Shown: positions 1 to 4,273 of the stretch, piece after piece
How positions within the stretch are numbered: position 1 is the first letter of the stretch
Layout: each line of letters opens with the position of its first letter
Assembly: GCA_021791135.1 (NCBI GenBank)
Contig: JAJYXD010000013.1
Location: 5,508-11,307, forward strand
Length of the DNA: 5,800 nucleotides
Direction: 5' to 3'
Source: a bacterium
Lineage (GTDB): Bacteria > Patescibacteriota > Minisyncoccia > UBA6257 > GWB1-50-10
The notes under the pieces: generated by a model
Told to the model about the DNA's origin: nothing
Seen by the model: the letters and a program-made list of their open reading frames with translations, nothing else
The model's database searches: none
Made by a program: the position numbers and the translations under genes

Positions 1-1
1 T

Positions 2-316
2 TGCCCTTCGTGTCACGCGACCATACCGCTCCAGGAAGCAAAATTCTGCCCCTACTGCGGCAAGGTACTTAGAATCTCAACGTCCGCGGGGAAACAAATC
101 GTGGTGTATCTGGTAAGCCTGCTGATTCCCCCCTTCGGATTCTGGTACGTCTGGAAATATCTAAGGCAGAACGATAAAAAATCAAGGATCATAGGGATAA
201 TTTCTTTAATCCTCACCGTAATCGCGGTCGTCTTGAGTATCTGGCTTTGGGAAAAGTCCGTCACCGCGCTGAATCAGGCGATGAACTCATCACTCGGCGG
301 CTTCGGACCCTACTAA
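2..316 (+). CDS. Zinc-ribbon membrane protein, 5' end outside window
   Basis: The frame is open from the first complete codon and ends at TAA 314-316, so the N-terminus lies upstream of the window. The visible protein begins with a zinc ribbon: CPSC, 11 residues, then CPYCG, a four-cysteine arrangement that in such short proteins binds one zinc ion. Two hydrophobic segments follow, roughly VVYLVSLLIPPFGFWYVW (nt 101-154) and IIGIISLILTVIAVVLSIWL (nt 188-247), joined by a short basic loop (RQNDKKSR). The tail is small and Ser/Gly rich. A GTG at 101 could be taken as a start, but that would discard the obvious zinc ribbon, so I reject it. Zinc ribbon plus two-helix proteins are common small membrane proteins of unknown role. 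No substrate or partner can be read from the sequence. Confidence 0.8.
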   Translation, partial: CPSCHATIPLQEAKFCPYCGKVLRISTSAGKQIVVYLVSLLIPPFGFWYVWKYLRQNDKKSRIIGIISLILTVIAVVLSIWLWEKSVTALNQAMNSSLGGFGPY

Positions 317-329
317 CGAAACACTCAAT

Positions 330-354
330 TCTATCGAGGCCCGGCCTCGATAGA
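330..354. terminator. Strong GC-rich hairpin after the zinc-ribbon gene, possible terminator
   Basis: A perfect 11-bp inverted repeat (arms TCTATCGAGGC at 330-340 and GCCTCGATAGA at 344-354) encloses a 3-nt CCG loop, 14 nt after the upstream stop codon. Position and stability suit a transcription terminator or an mRNA 3'-end stabiliser. However, no T-run follows on the plus strand (GGGGTTGTTC), and the minus strand is only weakly T-rich. It is therefore not a canonical intrinsic terminator. Confidence 0.4.
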
Positions 355-371
355 GGGGTTGTTCACAAAGC

Positions 372-375
372 GGAG
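372..375 (+). promoter_or_regulatory. Shine-Dalgarno site GGAG for the 63-residue membrane protein
   Basis: GGAG lies 8 nt before ATG 384. This supports the 384 start over the internal in-frame ATGs at 390 and 411, which have no purine-rich site at a suitable distance. Confidence 0.55.
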
Positions 376-383
376 TTCCCTTA

Positions 384-575
384 ATGAAGATGTTCCTGCA
401 TACTTGCAAAATGAACCAATTCTTGCGCGACTTCATCTCGGAAGAGCCGAGGAAGTTCAAGTTTAAAATAGGGAAGCTGCTCGCATCCCCTCTCTCCGGC
501 CTCGTTGCCGGAGTGATCTCCGCGAGCATTCTTTTTCTCGCAGTTGGTTGGTTTATAAAGCTGCTCGAAAAGTAA
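384..575 (+). CDS. Small one-helix membrane protein of unknown function
   Basis: The 63-residue protein has two parts. The first 35 or so residues are polar and basic, with a segment around FISEEPRKFKFKIGKLL. The second half, SPLSGLVAGVISASILFLAV and beyond, is one hydrophobic helix ending in a short basic tail (KLLEK). There is no signal-peptidase site and no cysteine or catalytic motif. A GGAG Shine-Dalgarno 8 nt upstream fixes the start. It lies 59 nt before the permease start on the same strand, so co-transcription with the permease is possible. I do not recognise a named family. It could be a small accessory subunit or an unrelated membrane peptide. The good ribosome site and the clear TM pattern are the main reasons to consider it a real gene. 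Confidence 0.6.
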   Translation: MKMFLHTCKMNQFLRDFISEEPRKFKFKIGKLLASPLSGLVAGVISASILFLAVGWFIKLLEK

Positions 576-620
576 AACCCTTTCGTACTTTAACCTTGCC
601 GACCGAACAACACGGGCGGC

Positions 621-625
621 GGGAG
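621..625 (+). promoter_or_regulatory. Shine-Dalgarno site GGGAG for the permease
   Basis: GGGAG ends 9 nt before ATG 635. It decides the start at 635 against the longer in-frame reading from 548, which would overlap the preceding gene and add residues (MVYKAARKVKPF...) that do not resemble a permease N-terminus. Confidence 0.6.
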
Positions 626-634
626 TCACGTCCG

Positions 635-988
635 ATGAAAAAGACCGTTGAAAGAAAGAGAGAATGGCTGAGAGCGCTCCACGTGGGGTGGTTTTTGGCG
701 TTGCGGCAAATCAAGCGGTCCAACAAGGGCACGACGGCGCTCATTATCTTCATTATGATCCTGACGTTCCTGAACCTCGTGGTCGTCTCGGGGCTTCTCC
801 TTGGTCTCATCAGCGGTTCTTTCGAACAGTACCGCAAGAGCTACTCGGGAGAGGTCATCATCACGCCGGCGCAGGGCAGAGATTATATCGAGAATTCCCA
901 AGCGCTTATTACGTTTCTGGAACATCATCCGCAGGTGACGAGTTTCTCCGTAAGACACGGCGTGACCATCCAGCTTCGGGTACCTTGA
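635..988 (+). CDS. ABC transporter permease, MacB/FtsX type, N-terminal fragment
   Basis: The product starts with a basic cytoplasmic segment and ALHVGWFLALRQIKRSNKGT, the typical lead-in of FtsX-like permeases. A single membrane helix follows (ALIIFIMILTFLNLVVVSGL), then the start of the extracytoplasmic MacB-like core (YSGEVIITPAQGRDYIENSQ... LEHHPQVTSFSVRHG). Proteins of this type pair with a cytoplasmic ABC ATPase and act in export, lipoprotein release or mechanotransmission. The ATPase is not in the window. The frame is closed by TGA at 986-988 after 117 codons, whereas full-length relatives are roughly 380-420 residues with three more C-terminal helices. The same frame continues with recognisable permease sequence after the stop (next entry), so this is a broken gene or a sequence error, not a short natural protein. 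Confidence 0.65.
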   Translation: MKKTVERKREWLRALHVGWFLALRQIKRSNKGTTALIIFIMILTFLNLVVVSGLLLGLISGSFEQYRKSYSGEVIITPAQGRDYIENSQALITFLEHHPQVTSFSVRHGVTIQLRVP

Positions 989-1216
989 ACGATAACCCGA
1001 AAGAACGAACGGCCGAACCGGGTGGGCGGACGGCTCATGGGAATCGATCCCATCAAGGAAGAAGCGACGACCCAGTTCTCCAAATACGTGAAGTACGGGA
1101 GCGGTCTCGATCCGAATGAAGAAGGATACATTTTGATCGGCGCGACGCTTCTCAAAAAATACTTTGCCGTCCGGGCGAACACTATACCGAAATCTTTCCT
1201 GGCTGTTCACGCATGA
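989..1216 (+). pseudogene. Continuation of the permease extracytoplasmic core, truncated
   Basis: Downstream of the TGA at 986 the same frame reads TITRKNERPNRVGGRLMGID and then a segment including IKEEATTQFSKYVKYGSGL and EEGYILIGATLLKKYF. These are hallmark pieces of the MacB-like core of ABC permeases (the GIDP turn and the YILIG.. LKK strand-helix). A GTG at 1022 could serve as a restart, but no Shine-Dalgarno precedes it. The frame stops at TGA 1214-1216 before the rest of the core and before the three C-terminal helices, none of which occur further downstream. The family assignment is secure from the GIDP/YILIG region. Expression as a separate protein is unlikely. Confidence 0.55.
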
Positions 1217-1488
1217 GCGGAATAGATCCGTATTTTATCCGAGAAGAAGATGAGGAGTCCGGTATAATGCTCTCTTCCCGTCATATGCACAGCGCGGTAT
1301 GTTATGCACTCATGAGCTTGCATATGCTCGATGATTACCTGAACAACACGGCTGCGCGCTTTATTACGGGGGTTATCATGGATGCGTGTGTATCCGACGG
1401 CCCGGAGCTCAAAATCACCCCCCTTGAGGAGCTAAGAAAGAGCGTAGAGAGGATATTGGAAGCTATCCAAGTGGTTCGTAACGACTGA
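1213..1488 (+). CDS. Hypothetical acidic protein, unrecognised
   Basis: The 91-residue reading begins at ATG 1213, which overlaps the permease stop as ATGA, and ends at TGA 1486-1488. The protein is soluble looking, with no membrane segment or signal peptide. An acidic N-terminus (REEDEESG) is followed by a His/Met-rich stretch (SSRHMHSAVCYALMSLHMLD), an alpha-helical middle with single cysteines, and a C-terminal amphipathic helix (LEELRKSVERILEAIQVV). Two other starts are possible: ATG 1267, with GAGGAG 9 nt upstream and giving 73 residues, and ATG 1285. I cannot assign a family. The composition and the C-terminal helix look like a real protein, but the position right after a truncated gene leaves the N-terminus uncertain. 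Confidence 0.5.
   Translation: MSGIDPYFIREEDEESGIMLSSRHMHSAVCYALMSLHMLDDYLNNTAARFITGVIMDACVSDGPELKITPLEELRKSVERILEAIQVVRND
1252..1257 (+). promoter_or_regulatory. Shine-Dalgarno-like GAGGAG pointing to an internal start at 1267
   Basis: GAGGAG lies 9 nt before ATG 1267, in frame with the 1213-1488 ORF. It would shorten that protein by 18 residues. It also encodes Glu-Glu in the longer reading, so it may be coincidental. The overlapping GGTATAAT at 1261-1268 looks like a -10 box and offers a competing explanation, with a start at ATG 1285. Confidence 0.4.
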
Positions 1489-1507
1489 AAACAGAAAATA
1501 AAAAGAG

Positions 1508-1546
1508 TAAAACCCCCGCGGACGAAGGAATCTGAGGGCTTTTTTC
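1508..1546 (+). terminator. Degenerate intrinsic terminator after the hypothetical protein
   Basis: An A-rich then C-rich arm (AAAACCCCC, 1509-1517) can pair imperfectly with GAGGGC followed by six T (1534-1545), leaving a loop of about 16-18 nt. The geometry (A-tract, short GC stem, T-tract), 20 nt after stop codon 1486-1488 and just before the next promoter, suits a weak intrinsic terminator. The stem contains A-C and C-A mismatches, so strength is doubtful. Confidence 0.4.
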
Positions 1547-1551
1547 TTTGA

Positions 1552-1560
1552 TGGTATAAT
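1552..1560 (+). promoter_or_regulatory. Extended -10 promoter TGGTATAAT for the 7TM sensor kinase
   Basis: A consensus TATAAT (1555-1560) is preceded by TGG, giving the TGn extended -10 motif. No TTGACA-like -35 is visible at a 16-18 nt spacing, which extended -10 promoters tolerate. The predicted transcription start is near 1567, giving a leader of only about 12 nt before ATG 1579 with no Shine-Dalgarno. Confidence 0.6.
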
Positions 1561-1578
1561 AAGAAACAATAACTGCTC

Positions 1579-2562
1579 ATGCCTGCCGCCACCGCTATTA
1601 CCAATACTGAAATAATACTCGGCATTATTGCGTTCGTTCTTAACACGTATCTCGGCCTCGCGGTATACATGAAAAACCCGAAGAGCTGGACCAATCGCCT
1701 GTTTTTCGTCTTGGTGTTTGTACTCGACGCATACATCATTGTGAATCCCGTTTCTCTCCATCCACTCTCCGCCACTCCGGAAAATCAGCTTTCTTGGATA
1801 CGAATCGTAATGTTCTTTGCCGCACTCATGGGTCCCCTCCTTTTCCTTCTTGCGCACACCTTTCCTCATAATCGAATCTCACTTTCTCCTTTTTATCTCG
1901 TCACCACGATCATCGTGATGCTTTTTACCGCGGGGACGGCTCTTTCCAATCTTGTATTCGAATCGATCTCCTACCCCATGGGGAAACCGGTACCCACACC
2001 GGGAGTCGGCATGCCCTTTTTCTTTTTTGATTTTGCAGGATTCATATTACTCGCGTTCGCGGTCATTATCGGAAAGTATCGCATTGCGAAAGGAATGGAA
2101 AAAATCCGTATCAAATACTTTCTTGGTGGAATCACCGGAACCTTCACGTTGATAGGCCTCGCTACGGTGTTCTCGGTAGTCGTCTTTGAGACGGCATCGC
2201 TCGTATTTCTCGGTCCCATCTTCCCCGTAATCCTCATGATATTCCTCGCGTACGCAATCGCACAACACCATTTTCTCGACATCAAGCCGATTATCGCGCG
2301 AGGCGTCTCGTTCATTATCCTTCTTCTCCTCCTTGCGGGATTCTACACCGCCGCACTTCTTCTCGTGGTAAATCGGTTCATCCCCATCGATCTCAATCTC
2401 CTTCTTATCTTCCAAGCACTCCTCGTGGTAACCGCGGTCTCGTTCCATTTCCTCGAACAAATACCCGGCGCGTCACGAACAAAATCTTCTTCACCGCACA
2501 CTACGACAGCGATGCGCTCCTCTCCAAACTCACGCACATCATGGCGGAAACTATCAACTTGA
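1579..2562 (+). CDS. Sensor histidine kinase, N-terminal 7TM-type membrane half (frameshifted)
   Basis: From ATG 1579 to about nt 2460 the protein is a polytopic sensor. Hydrophobic helices lie near TEIILGIIAFVLNTYLGLAV, RLFFVLVFVLDAYIIV, IRIVMFFAALMGPLLFLLA, FYLVTTIIVMLFTAGTAL, FFFFDFAGFILLAFAVII, GGITGTFTLIGLATVFSVVV and FLGPIFPVILMIFLAYAIA. The signature HHFLDIKPIIARGV follows, then two more helices. This matches the histidine-kinase 7TM N-terminal region and its flanking segment (family knowledge). It would sense a membrane or extracellular cue and signal to the kinase domains encoded next. After about nt 2460 this frame gives a low-complexity Ser/Thr tail (KSSSPHTTTAMRSSPNSRTS), while the sensible continuation VTNKIFFTAHYDSDALLSKL appears in another frame. 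The tail is thus a frameshift product. The start has no Shine-Dalgarno and follows an extended -10 box. Confidence 0.8.
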   Translation: MPAATAITNTEIILGIIAFVLNTYLGLAVYMKNPKSWTNRLFFVLVFVLDAYIIVNPVSLHPLSATPENQLSWIRIVMFFAALMGPLLFLLAHTFPHNRISLSPFYLVTTIIVMLFTAGTALSNLVFESISYPMGKPVPTPGVGMPFFFFDFAGFILLAFAVIIGKYRIAKGMEKIRIKYFLGGITGTFTLIGLATVFSVVVFETASLVFLGPIFPVILMIFLAYAIAQHHFLDIKPIIARGVSFIILLLLLAGFYTAALLLVVNRFIPIDLNLLLIFQALLVVTAVSFHFLEQIPGASRTKSSSPHTTTAMRSSPNSRTSWRKLST

Positions 2563-3560
2563 AGGATCTCGTAGCTGTACTACACCCCTACTTCCTTTTC
2601 GAAGATCTCGAAGAAGGGCCGCTCAAAGAGTTGTTCCGAAAACTCGAGATCTCGATCGCGATCCCCGTGAGGGTCGAGACGACCGAAGTCGCGCTTCTTA
2701 TTCTCGGAGAGAAAAAGTCCGGTGAAATTTACTACGAACGGGACATGGAGTTTTTGAGTACGTTCGCCTCCGAGGCCGGCATCGCCATACAAAATGCGCA
2801 GGCCTATGAAGAAATCAAAAAATTCAGCCAGGAGCTCGAAAAGCTCGTCGAAGAACGGACGAAAGAGCTGAGAGATACGCAGGAACGCGAGCTTGCAAAG
2901 GCGAGAGACGTTGCCCGCCTCAAGGACGAGTTTGTCTTCATCGCGGCACACGAACTCCGGACTCCGATCACGGCAATCAGGGGTTTTCTTGAACTTATGT
3001 CGGGATCGGAAAAACGACCGCCAAAACAGGTGCGCGAATACCTGGACGCCATCTCACGCGCAAGCGAAAACCTCGGAAATCTTATTAACGACCTTCTGGA
3101 AATCGCACGGTCGGAGGCGGGCACCATGAAGATAGAAACGAGACCCGTTCTACTTTCCAAGACCATCCTCTCCGTGATGCGGGAGCTCAAACCCCTCGCA
3201 AAGAAGCACCGGGTACGTCTCGCAGTAAAGATTGGCGCAAACACCCCCCTGGTACTCGCGGATCAGGAAAAAATCTTCCAGAAGTTCTTCCGCGCCAAGA
3301 CTCCGGCGACGCAGAGCGTGCTCGGTACGGGACTCGGTCTCTTCATCGCAAGAATGCTCGTGGAGCGGATGGGAGGAACGATAACGTTCGCCTCAAAAGA
3401 AAACAAGGGATCGGAGTTCGCCTTCTCGCTTCCGAAAGCGCTTCCCGATACCGAAAAAAGAAGTAAGACTACTCCTTCCGCAGTCCGAGATGAACCGCTA
3501 TTTTTCCTATCACCTCCTCAACGGAGGTGTTTGATTTCACGAGATACTCGTCCGCCTTAA
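2541..3560 (+). CDS. Sensor histidine kinase, C-terminal GAF-HisKA-HATPase half (damaged)
   Basis: The kinase sequence in this frame is recognisable from about nt 2460 (VTNKIFFTAHYDSDALLSKL), before the first usable ATG at 2541. It is therefore the second half of the 7TM kinase. Order, numbered from ATG 2541: a shortened GAF domain (about 1-90, including EEGPLKELFRKLEISIAIPV and FASEAGIAIQNAQAYEEI); a coiled linker (95-128); a HisKA dimerisation domain with the phosphoacceptor in HELRTP (His137, nt 2949-2951); and an ATPase remnant. PLVLADQ runs straight into EKIFQKFFRAKTP, then GTGLGLFIA (262-270) and the final strand EFAFSLPKA. The N-box and the first glycine box (DxGxG) between them are absent, so ATP binding should fail. 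The C-terminal 33 or so residues, from RSKTTPSAVRDE, do not look like a kinase end. A single extra A in the run at 3454-3459 would give the stop TAA at 3464-3466, just short of the convergent receiver gene. Confidence 0.75.
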   Translation: MAETINLKDLVAVLHPYFLFEDLEEGPLKELFRKLEISIAIPVRVETTEVALLILGEKKSGEIYYERDMEFLSTFASEAGIAIQNAQAYEEIKKFSQELEKLVEERTKELRDTQERELAKARDVARLKDEFVFIAAHELRTPITAIRGFLELMSGSEKRPPKQVREYLDAISRASENLGNLINDLLEIARSEAGTMKIETRPVLLSKTILSVMRELKPLAKKHRVRLAVKIGANTPLVLADQEKIFQKFFRAKTPATQSVLGTGLGLFIARMLVERMGGTITFASKENKGSEFAFSLPKALPDTEKRSKTTPSAVRDEPLFFLSPPQRRCLISRDTRPP

Positions 3561-3867
3561 CCCCGGTCGCCTCTTCGACATACTCGGGATGCGCATCGAG
3601 ATTGGTGAGAATGATGACGGGGATGTGCTCGGTCCTGGGATTCGCCTTCATCCTCCGAAGCACTTCATACCCGTTCATCTTGGGCATCATAAGATCGAGG
3701 AGCACCAGATCCACCTTCTCCGTTTCCAGTTTCGAAAGCCCCGCCTCTCCCGTGAGCGCGGAGATGACTTTTCCCCCCGCGAACTGAATCTGCTTCTCGT
3801 ACATCCGTTCCAGAAGTTCGTCGTCCTCAACAAGAAGAATTGTTTTACCCTCAAGTTCCACACCCAT
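3469..3867 (-). CDS. Single-domain CheY-like response regulator (second receiver)
   Basis: The 132-residue protein is a complete receiver domain with no output domain. Visible landmarks are the acidic pocket E14-D15-D16 (LLVEDDELL), phosphoacceptor D58 in LLDLMMPKMNG, switch residue T88 in VIILTNLD, and lysine K111 in EYLVKSN. All residues needed for Mg-dependent phosphotransfer are present. It starts 6 nt after the stop of the other receiver and is the last gene of the minus-strand operon headed by the Cache-HAMP-PAS kinase. That kinase is its most likely phosphodonor, though crosstalk with the opposing kinase cannot be excluded. No Shine-Dalgarno precedes the ATG; a TATAAT ends 5 nt upstream. 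Its stop codon (3469-3471) nearly abuts the convergent kinase gene. Output is presumably by protein-protein contact, as for CheY, but no target is visible. Confidence 0.92.
   Translation of the reverse strand: MGVELEGKTILLVEDDELLERMYEKQIQFAGGKVISALTGEAGLSKLETEKVDLVLLDLMMPKMNGYEVLRRMKANPRTEHIPVIILTNLDAHPEYVEEATGVKADEYLVKSNTSVEEVIGKIAVHLGLRKE
3511..3532 (+). terminator. Hairpin with T-tail reading out of the 7TM kinase, inside the convergent receiver gene
   Basis: Arms CACCTCC (3511-3517) and GGAGGTG (3523-3529) form a perfect 7-bp stem with a 5-nt loop, followed by TTTGATTT. For plus-strand transcription this is terminator shaped and lies about 45 nt past the likely kinase stop at 3464-3466. 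On the minus strand the same bases encode NTSVEEV of the receiver, so the structure may be coincidental. Confidence 0.4.
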
Positions 3868-4095
3868 AAATTATTATATCGCCATTTCTTTTATCCTCTC
3901 TATTATTTCTTTCGGGGCGTGCTGGCTTTTGATAAGGAAGAGCGTCGCGCCCATCTCGATCGCCTGTTTCTCGCTTCCATCCCCCATCGAGAGATTGGTA
4001 AGTACGATCACGGGAATATCTTTTACCTCCGGCATCTGTTTCATCTTTTTCAACGCATCGAGGCCGTTCATCTCGGGCATCATAAGATCGAGGAG
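3671..4095. repeat. Near-identical 32-bp direct repeat in the two receiver genes
   Basis: Positions 3671-3702 and 4064-4095 match at 31 of 32 bases (one T/C difference). They encode LLDLMMP(K/E)MNG around the phosphoaspartate on the minus strand. The identity at synonymous positions, higher than elsewhere in the two genes, points to a fairly recent duplication or local gene conversion between tandem paralogues, beyond simple motif conservation. Confidence 0.6.
3873..3878 (-). promoter_or_regulatory. TATAAT immediately upstream of the second receiver, possible leaderless promoter
   Basis: On the minus strand, TATAAT ends 5 nt before the receiver ATG (3865-3867) and overlaps the stop codon of the previous gene. 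With the usual 6-7 nt from -10 to transcription start, the transcript would begin at or next to the A of ATG. That layout is typical of leaderless mRNAs, and no Shine-Dalgarno is present. No clear -35 is visible, and the overlap with the TAA stop means chance is a real alternative. Confidence 0.3.
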
Positions 4096-4254
4096 AATGA
4101 CCGCCGGTCTCGTTCCGCCTGAAAGTTTCTCGATCGCCTCAAGACCGGTAGCGGCAAACTCAACCTCGAATCCATTCAACGTGAGCGCCCGTCCGTAGAG
4201 CCGCACCATAAGCGGATCATCTTCAACGAGGAGTATTTTTTTCTTCCCCTCCAT
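3874..4254 (-). CDS. Single-domain CheY-like response regulator (first receiver)
   Basis: I choose ATG 4252-4254, giving 126 residues (MEGKKKILLVEDD...). The longer in-frame start at 4332 would add 26 basic residues that overlap the upstream kinase and do not belong to a receiver. Landmarks are E11-D12-D13 in the acidic pocket, phosphoacceptor D56 in LLDLMMPEMNG, T86 in VIVLTNLS, and K109 in LFLIKSQ. It is a bare receiver without a DNA-binding or enzymatic output domain. It begins 16 nt after the kinase stop and ends 6 nt before the second receiver, so kinase and receivers almost certainly share a transcript. It resembles the second receiver closely around the phosphorylation site, which suggests tandem duplication. 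Likely roles are a phosphate relay, a phosphate sink, or a CheY-style contact effector. Confidence 0.93.
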   Translation of the reverse strand: MEGKKKILLVEDDPLMVRLYGRALTLNGFEVEFAATGLEAIEKLSGGTRPAVILLDLMMPEMNGLDALKKMKQMPEVKDIPVIVLTNLSMGDGSEKQAIEMGATLFLIKSQHAPKEIIERIKEMAI

Positions 4255-4264
4255 GATTACTTTG

Positions 4265-4273
4265 AGTATATCA
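4265..4273 (-). promoter_or_regulatory. Extended -10-like TGATATACT upstream of the first receiver
   Basis: On the minus strand TGATATACT matches the TGn extended -10 pattern. Its TGA is the stop codon of the upstream kinase. The start of transcription would fall about 4 nt before the receiver ATG, again giving a nearly leaderless message without a Shine-Dalgarno. It could let the receivers be made in excess over the kinase. The match is short and may be coincidental. Confidence 0.3.

Noticed and set aside
548..634. Longer N-terminus for the permease (start at 548)
   Set aside because: It overlaps the small membrane protein gene. A good SD (GGGAG) 9 nt before ATG 635 marks the real start.
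986..988. Recoding of TGA (as Gly or Trp) to explain the permease stop
   Set aside because: The intact minus-strand kinase ends with TGA at its expected C-terminus, and other genes also end in TGA. No suppressor or SECIS-like structure was noticed, so standard code plus a lesion is simpler.
626..1210. Open frame of 194 codons on the minus strand opposite the permease
   Set aside because: The product is Arg/Glu/His-rich without motifs, the pattern of an antisense shadow. The plus strand carries clear permease sequence.
1335..1869. Two overlapping minus-strand open frames (about 145 codons each)
   Set aside because: They span the end of the hypothetical ORF, the terminator/promoter region and the membrane part of the 7TM kinase. 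Neither gives a plausible protein.
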